Source: Prescottella defluvii
GTDB lineage: Bacteria; Actinomycetota; Actinomycetes; Mycobacteriales; Mycobacteriaceae
Length of the DNA: 64,000 nt
Direction: 5' to 3'
Assembly (NCBI GenBank): GCA_029690005.1
Contig: CP121458.1
Span: forward strand, 434,001-498,000
The translations under genes and the position numbers were made by a program. Of the stretch, positions 25,370 to 36,598 are shown piece by piece. How positions within the stretch are numbered: the stretch's first letter is position 1; every line of letters begins with the position of its first letter. The notes under the pieces were generated by a model. It had not been told where the DNA came from. It searched no databases and saw nothing but the letters and a program-made list of their open reading frames with translations.

Positions 25370-25751
25370 ACTGCGCTCCTCATCACTGAATTCCGGGACA
25401 TCGTTCGAGCTCCGGGGCGGTGCAGCTGGTGGGTCACGGGCGGGGAGAGCGGAACGGGTGGCCGTGACCCGGGTACCGAAAAGGCTCAAGCTAAGGTTGA
25501 GCGTTATGGATGTTGCGACTAGTGTGGCAACAGTGACTGGTGTTGGCAACATCTGCCACATAAGTAACTGCAGTCACATCGGTAACATAAGCATCACAAG
25601 TTGCAGACATCCTCGGATGATGACTGGACTCCCTCCCGGAACAGGACCCAGGATTCAGTCCGAACCCCGACCCCACCGGGATCGGTCCGGCCGAAAGGTC
25701 GCTCGCAGCGCACGAAGACACCCCGCGCACTGAACACGAGGAGAATTCGCC
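25370..25751. promoter_or_regulatory. Divergent control region between SpoIID-domain and amidase genes
   Basis: This gap holds the promoters of two divergent cell-wall genes. Its middle (about 25485–25600) is distinctly less GC-rich than its surroundings. It contains two copies of TGGCAACA (25525–25532 and 25544–25551) exactly 19 bases apart, flanked by GTTGC and TGCCAC sequences, which could be a regulator-binding array. I could not fix a -10/-35 pair confidently. Confidence 0.45.
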
Positions 25752-27772
25752 TTGCCGCACCGTCGACCCAGGAACTCAATCGTTCTGGCGGCAGTCGCCG
25801 CGGTGGCGGTTGCCACCCCGTTCGCCGTCCACGCGCTGAGCAGTGATTCCGCGGATGTCCGCTCCGCCAGCGATTCCGCGCCCTCGATCCCCACGCAGAT
25901 CGCGGAGGTCGTGCTCGCGTCCGTGCCCGACATCGTGATCCCGCTCAAGGAACTCACCGGACTCGACCTGCCGGACATCCATCTGCGCGATCTGCAGCTG
26001 CCGACCGAGATCCCGATCCCGGGTGGCGGCTCGATCCCGCTGCCGTCGCTGACGACCCGGCCGCGCCCGGCGACATCGCCGCTCCTGCTCCTGCTCCCGC
26101 ACCGGCACCCGAGACCACGACGACGATTCCGGCCGATCAGCTCGGCGCGACGGTCAAGGAGATCACCCGGGACGAGCCGTTCTCGATGATCGCGCTCACC
26201 GCGTCGAGCCTCGAGTCGACGGTCACCAAGGTCCGCGCGAAGCTGGCCGACGGCTCGTGGGGCGAGTGGTTCAGTCCCGACGTGATCGAAACCGACAGCG
26301 CCGACATGGCGACGGCAACCGGCAAGCAGGGCACCGAACCGATCTTCGTCGGCGAGACCAACGCGGTGCAGATCCTGGCGACGCCCAAGGATTCCGGTGC
26401 CGCCGGCAACGCAGCGACCGGTAACTCGGGCACGTCCGCTGAGGCGCCCGCACCGGCTCCGGCGCCGGGCACGGAGGCACCGCAGCCACTCGGCTACGTC
26501 CCCGCCTCGCTGTCCAAGCCACTGCACGCCGCGACCGTCACCGCGAACGACATCTCGGCAGTGCTCATCAATCCCGGTACCGGACCACAGGATTCGAAGC
26601 TGTCGGACATCGCGACCCCGGCGTCCGTGAACGGGATCAACGTAATCTCGCGGCGGGCGTGGGGTGCGGACGAGGGTATCCGCTGCCAGAACCCGACCTA
26701 CGACGACTCCACCGGTGGCGCCACGGTGCACCACACGGCCGAGGGCAACAACTACACGAAGGAACAGTCAGCCGGCATCGTCCGCGGCATCTACGCGTAC
26801 CACGCACAGACGCTCGGCTGGTGCGACATCGGCTACAACGCACTGGTCGACAAGTACGGTCAGATCTTCGAGGGCCGTTTCGGTGGGCTCGATCGTCCAG
26901 TCCAGGGCGCGCACGCCGGTGGCTTCAACGAGAACACCGTCGGCGTCGCGATCTTGGGCAACTACGTGAACACGCCGGTTCCGGCGGCGGGGATCGAAGC
27001 GGTCGGCAAGTTCCTCGGCTGGCGGCTCAAGCTCGCGGGCCTGAACCCCAAGGGCCAGGTCACCATGTACTCCGAGGGCACGCAGTACTCGAGGTACCCG
27101 CTGGGACAGAAGGTGGTTCTGCCGACGATCTTCGCGCACCGCGACGTCGGCTACACCGAGTGCCCGGGTGAAGCAGCGTACGCCCAGATGAACCAGATTC
27201 GCGACATCGCCGCGGCCAACTACGGCGGCAACAACAACGGCGGCAACAACAACGGTGGCAGTACTCCGCCGACCAACCCGAGTTCGGGCGGCAACACACC
27301 CGCGCCCAACCCCGCCGGCTCGCTCGACCTGAACGCGCAGATCCCGGCCGTCGTGAACGGCATCCTGTCGATGGCCGACTCCAACCCCATTGCACGGCAG
27401 TGGCTCGCCATGGGCGGCAACCGCGGCATGCTCGGTGACGCGCTGACCGGCCTGCTGACCACGGCGACGGGCCAGCTCTACGCCTTCTTCCAGAACGGTG
27501 CGCTCTTCACGTCCGCGAACGGCGGCGTGGTCTCGACCGTCGGCGAGATCTTCAACGCCTGGAAGGCATCCGGTGGCGCCACGAGCAACATCGGACTGCC
27601 AATCACCAACGAGTACAAGGTCTCGAACGGCTTCCGCAGCGACTTCGAGCGCGGCTCGATGATCTACGACGAGGTCACCAAGCAGGTCACGACGATCCTC
27701 ACCGCCCCGGCTCCGGCTGCGCCCGCGGCCCCGGCCGGCGCGGTCTCCGAGGCCCCGGTCCGGATCAACTGA
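25752..27772 (+). CDS. Secreted peptidoglycan amidase (PGRP/amidase_2) with LGFP-like C-terminus
   Basis: A secreted N-acetylmuramoyl-L-alanine amidase-like protein, about 673 residues, the counterpart of Rv3811. It starts at TTG 25752 with AGGAGAA upstream. A signal peptide follows (NSIVLAAVAAVAVATPFAVHA). The amidase domain runs from WGADEGIRC, with the zinc-ligand region ATVHHTAEGNNYT, then GWCDIGYNALVDKYGQIFEGRFGG (read in parts) and IFAHRDVGYTECPGEAAYAQ. An Asn/Gly linker leads to an LGFP-like tail (NRGMLGDALTG, SNIGLPITNEY). The frame breaks near 26050 in the Pro/Ala-rich linker, and one base rejoins the parts. It is the only plus-strand gene between 1.3 and 56 kb. Confidence 0.87.
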
Positions 27773-27789
27773 TCACCGATCGGGACGAC

Positions 27790-27838
27790 CGAAAACGCCA
27801 CTGCCCCTTCACTAATCATGAAGGGGCAGTGGCGTTTT
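27790..27838. terminator. Bidirectional terminator between convergent genes
   Basis: A perfect 21-base stem (GAAAACGCCACTGCCCCTTC plus A, and its complement) around CTAATCA. A/T-rich ends (GAAAA/TTTTC) give a U run on both strands. It lies between the plus-strand amidase and the minus-strand HAD gene. Confidence 0.92.
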
Positions 27839-27844
27839 CCGGGT

Positions 27845-28674
27845 TCAGTCCGCCCAGATCCGCTCGAGGACCCGAGCGACGCCGTCGGCGGAGTTGGTGG
27901 CCGTGACCTCGTCGGCCGCCGCCTTCGCGTCCGGGTGCGCGTTCTCGACGGCGACGCCGTGTCCTGCCATCGACAGCATGGGGATGTCGTTGGGCATGTC
28001 GCCGAACGCGACGATGCCGGACTCGTCGACCTCGAGCCGACGCGCCATGAGCCGCAGCCCCGACGCCTTGGTCACGCCGGGCGCCGACACCTCGATCAGG
28101 CCATTGTTGGTCGAGTAGGTGAGGTCCGCCCGCTCCCCCACCAGCGGCCGTAGCTTCGCCGCCATGTCTGCGCTGCTGGCGCCCGGGATACGGATCAGCA
28201 TCTTGACGGCCGGCGCGGACAGGATGTCCTCGGGAGCCATCTCGGTGTGGTCGGGGTTGAGCCACGCGTGCTCGTACCCCGGCGCGCTGACGAACTGCGC
28301 GGTGGCGGTGTCGTGTGCAGTGGCACCGATCCGTTCGGCCGCCAGGCCCGCACCGGGCAGCTCGTAGTCGACCAGGTCGGCGAGCCAGGCGAGGGTCTCG
28401 ACGGGCAGCGTCGCGGCCTCGAGCACACGGTCGGCCTCCGCGTCGTACAGGACCGCGCCGTTGGCGCACACCGCGAGCGGCGCGAACCCGAGGCCGTCGA
28501 CGACGGGGCCGAGCCAGCGCGGCGGTCGACCCGTGGCGAGGACGAACGGGGTGCCCGACGCCACGACGGTCCGCACCGCCTCACGGGTGCGGGCGGTGAC
28601 GCGTTCGTCGTCGTCGATGAGGGTGCCGTCTACGTCGCTGGCGACGAGGGTGGGAGTTCGGGCGCACCGGCCAT
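27845..28674 (-). CDS. HAD-family (Cof-type) phosphatase
   Basis: A cytoplasmic haloacid-dehalogenase phosphatase of the Cof/IIB kind, about 276 residues, matching Rv3813c in position. Motif I is VASDVDGTLIDDD (nucleophile Asp). The cap domain lies between FVLATGRPP and IEVSAPGVTKASGL, and motif IV is IVAFGDMPNDIPML. Its substrate is unknown. The natural start is probably ATG 28674 (MAGAPELPPLVASDVDG), which needs one extra C in the run near 28650. Without that base the frame runs back into plsC and falsely fuses the two genes. It lies 54 bases downstream of plsC. Confidence 0.85.
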
Positions 28675-28728
28675 TCTGCCCCCAACGGGTGACGGCATGC
28701 CGAGGGAAGCGCGCGGATGAGCGCAAGC

Positions 28729-29497
28729 TCACGACCCGGCGGCTACGTCCCCTCCGGTCTCCTTGCTGCGGCGCGCAGCCTTGGCCTCCGCCTCCGCGGC
28801 GTCCATCTTGTTCGCTTCCTCGAGCGTCGGCGCCCCACCACCGAGCCGCGCGGGCACCCAGTACTCGCCCGCCGGGTGCTGGTAGTTCTCCTGCACGCCG
28901 CGCAGCAGCTCCTCCATGCGGGTGTGCAGCAGCGCCGTCATCTCGGATGCCGGTTCGAACGGCGCGATCGGTTCCCCGACAGCGATCGAGATCGGGGTGT
29001 TGGTCCGGCCCAGCCGCTTCGGATACCCCTTGGTCCACACCCGCTGCGAGCCCCAGATCACTATCGGGATCACCGGGTCCCGGACTCGAGCGCCATGCGG
29101 GCGGCGCCGACTTGAACTCCTTGAGCTCGAAGCTGCGGCTGATGGTTGCCTCGGGGAACACGCCCACCAGCTCGCCGTCGCGCAGTGCCTGCACCGCGGC
29201 CCGGTACGACTCGCTGCCCGCGGCGCGATCGACCGGAATGTGCTTCATGGCCCGCATCATCGGGCCAGAGATCTTGTGGACGAAGACGTCCTTCTTCGCC
29301 ATGAACCGGATGTATCGCTTGACCGCCCGCGCCGGCAAACCGGCGTAGGTGAAGTCCATGTAGCCGGTGTGGTTGATGGCCACCACCGCACCGCCCGTCG
29401 CCGGGATGTGTTCCTCGCCGGTGACGGTGAACTTCAGCCCCTGGCCTGCGAACACGCCACGAGTGATGCCGATGATCGTTCCGTAGAAGGGTTCCAC
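28729..29497 (-). CDS. 1-acylglycerol-3-phosphate O-acyltransferase family protein (PlsC-like)
   Basis: A membrane-associated acyltransferase, about 256 residues, similar to Rv3814c–Rv3816c. The catalytic motif is NHTGYMDF (HxxxxD type), followed by the glycerol-phosphate-binding FPEATISRSFELKEFKS and a VIPIVIWGSQRVWTKG strand. The C-terminal tail is charged (EEANKMDAAEAEAKAARRSK). Two losses of one base, near 29110 (GGG read as GG) and 29080 (CCCC read as CCC), break the frame, and restoring them joins EFKSGAARMALESGTPVIPI. The start is a GTG. Whether it acts on lysophosphatidate or an envelope lipid cannot be told. Confidence 0.85.
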
Positions 29498-29552
29498 ACA
29501 GAGCAGCGTAGTCGGCGACGCGTGATCGGGAACACTTCGCGCCCCGAGACGA

Positions 29553-29586
29553 CCCGGTCCCTGCCGGTTCGCGGCAGGGGACCGGT
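29553..29586 (-). terminator. Hairpin terminator after Ig-array gene 1
   Basis: The stem CCGGTCCCTGCC pairs with GGCAGGGGACCGG (one bulged base) around GGTTCGC. It lies 16 bases beyond the stop of the first Ig gene. Confidence 0.7.
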
Positions 29587-29601
29587 GATCCGATCAGAGG
29601 A

Positions 29602-31146
29602 TCAGGACCCGAAGATCGGGAGATTGCCGAGCGACCCGGCGCTACCGGTGCTGCTCCCGTCTCCCCCACCGGTATCCGTTCCGGACACCTGGATGGACTG
29701 CGTAGCCGACGCCGACCCGGTGAATCCCGGGCCACCGGAGTACACGGCCCGCAGCTCGCGCACGCCCGGGGTCGTGAAGGTGTAGGTCAGCGCCACCGTG
29801 CCGCCGGACACCGTCTGCGCCGTCCCGATCGGGGCGGCGCCGTCGTAGAACTGGACCGTTCCCGGCAGGTTCGCACCGCCCGAGACCTGCGCCGACAGCT
29901 GGACCGGGAGTCCCACCGTTGCAGAAGCCGGTGCGGTGAGGGTGGTCGACGTCGCGACGTCGTTCGGCGCCGGTTCGGTCACGACGACCGTGCGCATCTG
30001 TGAGGTGGATCCGACGAATCCGTTGCCTGCGGTGAACACCGCCACGACGTCGTGCGACCCGGTCGTCGTGAACGTGTACTGCAGGCTCGCGGCACCACCG
30101 GACACGGGGACGGGGGTGCCGATGTCGGCACCGTTGTCACGGAACCGCACCGTGCCGGTCGCATTCGGCGGGGTCACGGTGGCCGAGAGCAGCACCGACG
30201 TCCCGGTTTTGGCGTCGCTGGGCGCGGTCAGTGTCGTCGATGTCTGGACGTCGGCTGCGGTGACCGTGACCGTCCGCGGCTGGGACGTCGAGTTCGCGAA
30301 GGTCGACGACGAACCGGTGAACACCGCCGTGACGCTGTGCGCTCCCGCGGTCGGGAAGGCGTACGACGTGCTCGCCTGGCCGCCCGAAACCGGTACCGGT
30401 GCGCCGATGTCGGTGCCGTTGTCCTTGAACTGGACGGACCCTGCCGCGTTCGGCGGTGCCACGTTCGCGGTCAACGTCACCGGCGTTCCGGCCACGGCGG
30501 TCGCCGGTGCGGTCACGGTGGTCGTCGTGGACACCGGGTCGACCGAGACGTTCAGGTTCGTCATCGGGTTGAAGGCTTGATAGGACGTGAAGGAGTAGAT
30601 GTCGAAACCCATTCCGGTGCTCCGGGGACCGGGTTGCGCGTCGGCCGCCACCTTGTAGGTGAACGTGAGCGTGGGATTCTTGCTGCCGTTGCCCTGGCCG
30701 GGGATCAGACCAAGCGCGAGGGTCGCGTCGGTCCACTTGATCGTGACCGACCCGTTCGTCGGATTCTGCACGGCTGCACCGTCGTACAGGGCGGGGCTGT
30801 TCAGGTTCGCCGTCGCACCGCGCCACACGTTGCCGCTCACGCCCTGAAGGACGTAGCCGGCCGGTGGAAAGTCGGTGAGGTTCTGGAGATAGCGGTCGAC
30901 GCTGAAGAACCCGGACGACGTCTTGAACGTGATCGTCGAGGTGACGGTGTCGCCGGGATGCGCGACTGCCGGGCTCACTGTCTTGGTGGCGATGATGTTG
31001 TCGGTCGTGATCGTCTGCGACACCGGGTCCGCGGCGGCCACACCGGCTCCCCACAAGATTTGACCGAAAGCTGCGACACCGACGGTCATCGCTCCGGCTA
31101 CGACCGCCGACGCGACGCGCCGGGTGATGGATCGAACCACAGGCAC
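29602..31146 (-). CDS. Secreted Ig-like repeat protein, array member 1 (type I head, 3 Ig domains)
   Basis: An exported protein of 514 residues with an unbroken frame. The signal peptide (ASAVVAGAMTVGVAAFGQIL...GVAAADP) is followed by a type I head, residues about 40–205: DNIIATKTVSPAVAHPGDTV, DRYLQNLTDFPPAGYVL, QPGPRSTGMGFDIYSF, FNPMTNLNVSV. Three Ig-like domains of the Big_3_5 kind follow, each with TGTVxFxDNG and a closing TVTV strand. The last is the cap form seen in most members (NLPGTVQFYDG, then YSGGPGFTGSAS). The chain ends in a Gly/Ser tail, GSAGSLGNLPIFGS. No LPxTG motif, lipobox or C-terminal membrane helix is present. Adhesion or wall coating is plausible but unproven. Upstream (31147–31362) I saw no clear promoter. 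Confidence 0.87.
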   Translation of the reverse strand: MPVVRSITRRVASAVVAGAMTVGVAAFGQILWGAGVAAADPVSQTITTDNIIATKTVSPAVAHPGDTVTSTITFKTSSGFFSVDRYLQNLTDFPPAGYVLQGVSGNVWRGATANLNSPALYDGAAVQNPTNGSVTIKWTDATLALGLIPGQGNGSKNPTLTFTYKVAADAQPGPRSTGMGFDIYSFTSYQAFNPMTNLNVSVDPVSTTTTVTAPATAVAGTPVTLTANVAPPNAAGSVQFKDNGTDIGAPVPVSGGQASTSYAFPTAGAHSVTAVFTGSSSTFANSTSQPRTVTVTAADVQTSTTLTAPSDAKTGTSVLLSATVTPPNATGTVRFRDNGADIGTPVPVSGGAASLQYTFTTTGSHDVVAVFTAGNGFVGSTSQMRTVVVTEPAPNDVATSTTLTAPASATVGLPVQLSAQVSGGANLPGTVQFYDGAAPIGTAQTVSGGTVALTYTFTTPGVRELRAVYSGGPGFTGSASATQSIQVSGTDTGGGDGSSTGSAGSLGNLPIFGS

Positions 31147-31362
31147 TCCTCTCGAAATATTGGAGTGCGGCCCCGGTGGTGTGACGCGCGCCGGAACCGC
31201 GCTCAGGAGAACACGTTTGCCGAACTCGGCCTGCGTTCTCCCGAATCCGAACGCGAGCCCTGCATCACCCCAACTGCCCCGACGAGTGAACTGCGCTCAC
31301 ACTGTAAACGGCGCAACCAGGACGCCGGGCGGAAACCGATCGATTCGGCTCGAGGGACGGAC

Positions 31363-31393
31363 GAGGCCCCGACCTCATGTAGGTCGGGGCCTC
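31363..31393 (-). terminator. Hairpin terminator after Ig-array gene 2
   Basis: A perfect 13-base stem GAGGCCCCGACCT and complement around CATGT, 28 bases past the stop of gene 2. Confidence 0.8.
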
Positions 31394-31421
31394 GCCGCGC
31401 GCGTTCGTCAGGAGCCGAAAC

Positions 31422-34279
31422 TCAGCTGCCGCCGAGCGAACCGAACATGGTGCCGAGCGAGCCGGCGCTACCGGTTCCGCCGGTGTTTCCTCCGCCGCCG
31501 GCCGTCACCTGGACCGTCTGGGTCGGCGAGACCGACGCCTTCACACCCTGCCCGCCGGAGTAGCGCGCGGTGATGAGGTGCGCGCCCTCGGTGGTGAAGG
31601 TGTGATCCAGCGTGGCAACGCCGTTGACGAGAGCGACGTTGCCGCCGATCGGGGTGTCACCGTCGTAGAACTGGACGGTGCCGGGCAGGTTCTGCCCACC
31701 GGCAACAGTGGCCGACAACGTCACCGACTGGCCGACGACGGCAGTCGCGGGCGCGGTCGCGGTGGTCGTGGTGACCACGTCGTCCGGGGCCGGGACGGAC
31801 ACCTGGACCGTCTGGGTCGATGCGGTCGCATCCGTGAACCCGGCCGCAGCCGTGAACGTCGCGCCGATCGTGTGCGCACCGCCGGTGGTGAACGTGTGCT
31901 GGAGGCTCGCCGCACCGCCGGTGACCTGGACCGGGCCTCCGATGTTGCTGCCACCGTCCGTGAACTGCACCGTGCCCGAGGCGTTGGCGGGGTTCACCGC
32001 CGCCGACAGGGTGACCGCAGAACCAGTCTGGGCGGCGGACGGCGCCGACACCGTCAGCGTCGTCTGTGCCACCGCGTTGCTCACGCTCACCGTCTGGGCC
32101 ACCGACGTCGAGCTCTTGAAGCCCGTGTTGCCGGTGAACACCGCGGTGATGCTGTGCTGGCCGGCCGTGGTGAACGTCGCCTGCGCAATCGCCTTGCCGT
32201 TCGAGACCGCAACCGGACCACCGATATTGGCGTTTCCGTCCTTGAACTGCACCGAACCCGCGGCGTTCGCCGGATCCAGGTTCGCGGTCAGCGTCACCTG
32301 CTGGCCCGTCTGGGCCGTGGCCGGGGCGGTGAGCGTCGTGGTGGTCGTGACGTCCTGGGCCACCGGATCGGTCACCGCGATCGACTTGACCGGAGCCGTC
32401 GAGTTCAGGAAGCCCGTGGCACCGGTGAACACGGCAGAGATGCTGTGGCTGCCCGAGGTCTGGAACGAGTACTGCAGGGACGCAGATCCGTTCGCCACGG
32501 CAGCCGGGCTGCCGATCGGCGTCTGCCCGTCCAGGAACTGCACCGTGCCGGACGCGTCGGCCGGGTTGACGGTCGCGGTGAGCGTCGTGGTCGTTCCCTT
32601 CACCGCGGTCGCCGGCACGTCGATCGTGGTGGTCGTCGAGACGTCCGGGACGACCGGGTTGCTGACGGTCACCGTCTGCGCCGCCGCGGTCGAGTTCGTG
32701 AAGCCCTGGTTACCGGTGAACACCGCGGCGATGCCGTGGCTTCCGACCGTGGTGAACGTGTGCTGCAGGCTCGCGGCACCATTCGAGACCGCCACCGGCG
32801 AGCCGATGTTCGTACCGTTCTCCTGGAACTGCACCGTGCCCGACGCGTTCTGCGGATCCAGGTTCGCGGTCAGCGTCACCTGCTGTCCCGTCTCCGCCGT
32901 CGGCGGGACGGTGAGCGTGGTCGTGGTCGCGACATCCGGAACGCTGACGTTCACCGTCTGCGCCGCCGACGTCGATCCCGCGAACCCGGCCGAGCCGGAG
33001 AACACGGCGGTGATACTGCGGTCACCTGCCGTCGTGAAGGTGTACGGCAGCTGCGCGGTACCGTTCGACAGCGCCACCGGCGAACCGATGTCGGCGCCGT
33101 TGTCCTTGAACTGCACAGTGCCGCCACCCGGATTCGGTGTGACGTCGGCCGACAACGTCACCTGAGCACCGGCCTGCGCCGTACCCGGAGCCGTCACGGT
33201 CGTCGTGGTCGCGGCATCCGGCACGCCGACGTTCACCGTCTGCGCCGGCGCCGACGAGTTCACGAAACCCGAGCCGACGACGAAGTCCGCGGTGATGCTG
33301 TGCGCACCGGACGCCGTGAACGTGTGCTGCACCGACGCCTGACCGTTCGACACGGTCACCGGCGAACCGATGTTCGTCCCGTTGTCCTTGAACTGCACCG
33401 TGCCCGTCGCGTTCTGCGGAGCGACATTGGCCGTCAGCGTGACCGGCGCACCGGTCAGCGCGGTGCCCGGCACCGACAACGCGACCGTCGTGCCGGCAGG
33501 GGCATTCACCTGCACGTTCTGCGCCGCCGACTGCGAAGAGTTGGCGACGGCTGTGCCCGAGAACTTCGCGGACAGGCTGCGTGCGCCCGCCGTCGCCGGC
33601 GTCCACGCGAACGTGCCGACACCGGCAGCGTTGATCTGGCCCTCACCGAGCTTCGTGCCGCCGTCGTAGAACTCCACCGTGTTGCCCTGCGCGGCACCGG
33701 TCACCGTCGCCGTGAGCGTCACCGACTGCCCCGTGAGCATCGGAGTCGGCACCGCGCCCAGCGTGGTGGTGGTGGCATCCTTCGCGACCGTGATCGTCGG
33801 CCCTTGTCCGCGTACGTGCCGCTACCCAGGCTTCCCGAATAGTGCATCGTCGTCATCAACGGCGTTGCGCGGGCGCAGGCGGCGGTCACCAGATAGTTGA
33901 AGCTGAAGGTCTGCGACTTCGGGTCGATGTTCGGATACACCGGCCAATTACCGGTCACCCGCACGTAATCCGGTGCAACCTCCGGACCGGACGTGTTTCC
34001 GCTGACATACGTCAGACACGTCGGATGCAGATCCTTGACCGCCTGCAACCACTCCACCACGCCACCGGTGCGCTCGAACTTGGTCGACACCGTGACGGTT
34101 TCACCCACCGCAGGGGTCGAGTTGCTCACCGTTCGGGTGAACTTGCTGCTGCCGTCGGTCCACGTCGCCGAACCCGGGGCCGCGCCAGCCGAACCCACAC
34201 CCGCAGCCACCACGAATCCCGCGGCGACCGCGCCGACTGCGGTGGCCGAAACGATTCTTCGTGCCGTCGATCGGGCCAT
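31422..34279 (-). CDS. Secreted Ig-like repeat protein, array member 2 (type II head, 8 Ig domains)
   Basis: About 952 residues. The start ATG 34279 has GGAAGGAG upstream and encodes a signal peptide ending GVGSAGAAPG. The type II head, residues about 40–185, has FTRTVSNSTPAVGETVTVST, KFERTGGVVEWLQAVKDLHP, TCLTYVSGNTS, VYPNIDPKSQTF and CARATPLMTTMHYSGSLGSG. Its two cysteines (PTC, AAC) may form a disulfide. Eight Ig domains follow. The first has the EFYDGGTKLGE variant, and the last is the cap form (NLPGTVQFYDGDTPIG). The tail is GSAGSLGTMFGSLGGS. The frame breaks near 33806, where CCC has become CC, and the sequence DKGPTITVAKDATTTTL is kept intact in member 8. Its head and first two Ig domains are nearly identical to those of member 8. 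Confidence 0.87.
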
Positions 34280-34420
34280 TGTCGATTCTCCTTCCAAAGC
34301 GCTCGCGGCTCCGGAGAGATCGAAAGGCCGGACCGCACAACAGAACATCTGCCACAACTACTTCCTGCGCCGGCCCGACTCCGGGCGCGGGAAGTTCGAT
34401 CATTTGGTCGAGCAATCGGC

Positions 34421-34454
34421 CACGAGGCCCCGCCCCCGCGGGTGAGGCCTCGTG
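34421..34454 (-). terminator. Hairpin terminator after Ig-array gene 3
   Basis: CACGAGGCC pairs with GGCCTCGTG, with further inner pairing (CCGC/GCGG). It lies 8 bases past the stop of gene 3. The remainder of the gap up to ATG 34279 is the leader of gene 2, in which I saw no convincing -10/-35 pair. Confidence 0.7.
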
Positions 34455-34461
34455 TCGATCG

Positions 34462-36494
34462 TCAGCCGCCGAGCGAGCCGAACATGGTGCCGAGCGAACC
34501 GGCGCTACCGGTGCCGCCGTCCGTGCCGCCGCCCGAGGCGGTCACCTGCACCGTCTGCGGTGCCGACGTCGATGCGAGCGAGCCGGTGCCACCGGAGTAC
34601 ACGGCCTTGATCGCGTGAGCACCGGTCGTGGTGAACGTGTGTGCAAGCACCGCGACACCGTTGTTCACGGGAACAGCGGCGCCGAGAGGCGTTTCGCCGT
34701 CGTAGAACTGGACCGTTCCGGTCAGTTGCGCCGCCCCGGCGACCCGTGCCGTGAGGCTTGCGGACTGCCCGACTGTCGCAGTTCCCGGGCCGGTCACCTC
34801 GGTGGTCGTTGCCACGTCACTGGGGGCCGGATCCGAAACCTGCACCGCCTGCGCCGGTGCCGTAGATCCGGCGAAGCCGGCGCCCGGGGTGAACACCGCG
34901 GTGATCGAATGGGATCCCGCCGTGGTGAACGTGTGCTGCAGGCTCGCTGCGCCGTTGGACACCGTCACCGGCGTTCCGATGGCCGCGCCGCCGTCCTTGA
35001 ACTGCACCGTGCCGGTGGCGTTCGCCGGCGTGACCGACGCCGTCAACGCCACGGTGGCGCCCGTCTGCGCCGTCGGCTGAACCGTGACCGCCGTCGAGGT
35101 CTGCACGTCCTGCGCCGGCGGGTTGGTCGCGATCACGTTCTTCGCCGAGGCGGTCGATCCCAGGAACCCGGCGTTCCCGGTGAAGACGGCCGAGATGCTG
35201 TGGTTGCCTGCCACCGAGAAGGTGTGCGACAGCTGCGCCTTGCCGTTCGACACGGCCACCGGCACACCGATGTTCGCGGCGCCGTCCTTGAACTGCACCG
35301 TGCCGGCCGCGGTCGCCGGATCGACGGTCGCGGTGAACGTCACCTCCGTGCCCAGATCAGCGGTGGGTGGGACCTGCAGCGTCGTCGTGGTCACGACGTC
35401 CGGGTCGCGGACCGTCACCGTCTGCGCCGGGCCGACGTCGAACCGGTGAAGCCCGGCGCCCCCGAGTAGACGGCGGTGATGTCGTGCGCACCGGCTGCGG
35501 TGAACGTGTAGTCCAGGCTCGCACCACCGTTCGACACCGCCACCGGCGCACCGATGTTCGCGGCTCCGTCCTTGAACTGCACCGTGCCGGCCGCATTCGC
35601 CGGGGCCACAGACGCCGTGAGAGTCACCGACACCCCGGTCGTCGCGGTCGCCGGGACCTGCACCGACGTCGACGTCGCCACATCCGGCGCCGCCACCTGC
35701 ACCGACTGCACAGCAGAATCCGACCCGTTGGCGAACGCTGTGCCCGGGAACTTCGCCTGGACCGACCGCGCACCCGCAGTCGACGGCGTCCACGAGTACG
35801 TGGCCACGCCCGAACCGTTCAGCGTGCCCGAGCCGACCTTCGAGCCACCATCGTAGAAGTCGACCGAATCGCCCTGTGCCGCACCGGTCACCGTCGCAGT
35901 CAACGTCACCGGCTTACCCACCTGGGCACCCGACACCGCGGCCAACGTCGTCGACGACGTGTTCTTGGCGACCGTGATCGCAGGACCCTTGTTCGTGTAG
36001 TTACCGTCACCCAGCGAACCGCTGTAGTACATCGACGTCGGCAACGCCACGCCACGCGCACAATCCGCACCCACCCGATACGAGAACTCGAACGTGTGCG
36101 ACTTCGGGCTGATGTTCGGATACACCGGCCACTCGATGCTCGAACCCTGAATCCGCGCGTAATCCGCCGCCTGACTCTGCAGCCCACGCGGCGAACCATC
36201 CACCTTCGCCGACCCGTCCACGTACGTCAGGCAGGTGGGATGCGCATCCTTGACCGCATAGATGTACTCCACCGGAATCCCGGTCCGCTCGAACTTCGTC
36301 GACACCGTCACGACGTCACCCTCGTTCGGCGTCGTATTACTCACCGTCCGAGTGAACCGGCTGCTCCCGTCATCCCACGTGATCGAACCCGACGCCGCGC
36401 CGGCCGAACCGACACCCATCGTCGCCACGAACCCCGCAGCGACGGCTACCGCACCCACACCGCCGATGATCCGGCGAACTCTCTTGTCAGACAT
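34462..36494 (-). CDS. Secreted Ig-like repeat protein, array member 3 (type II head, 5 Ig domains)
   Basis: About 677 residues. ATG 36494 follows AGAGGAAG. The signal peptide (RIIGGVGAVAVAAGFVATMG...GAA) leads to a type II head with a longer insert than members 2 and 8 (YVDGSAKVDGSPRGLQSQAA, YARIQGSSIEWPVYPNISPK). Five Ig domains follow, the last being the cap form (QLTGTVQFYDGETPLG), and the tail is GSAGSLGTMFGSLGG. The frame breaks near 35438 between two Ig domains, where one base in a GGCC run appears lost. The 5' leader (GTCGTCGAGAGGAAGT before the ATG) is nearly the same as in members 4 and 8, so duplication included upstream sequence. Confidence 0.86.
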
Positions 36495-36547
36495 GGACTT
36501 CCTCTCGACGACAGACTTCGCCGGCCGTCACACGGTGAGAAGTGGAT

Positions 36548-36583
36548 CTTCCGGTTCGGGGCCCTGTGGACCCGAACCGGAAG
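36548..36583 (-). terminator. Hairpin terminator after Ig-array gene 4
   Basis: A perfect 13-base stem CTTCCGGTTCGGG and complement around GCCCTGTGGA, 15 bases past the stop of gene 4 and only 54 bases before ATG 36494 of gene 3. Confidence 0.78.
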
Positions 36584-36598
36584 TGAATCGAGGTTCTG

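Noticed and set aside
27845..29497. An apparent acyltransferase–phosphatase fusion protein of 550 residues
   Set aside because: The middle segment is out-of-frame sequence. Two missing bases in plsC and one in the HAD gene explain it, and the two genes are separate in relatives.
25548..34356. A shared 13-base sequence TGTGGCAGATGTT (minus strand) upstream of the SpoIID-domain gene and Ig-array gene 2
   Set aside because: Many 13-base matches are expected by chance between positions in a window of this size, and the distances to the starts differ (about 180 versus 65 bases).
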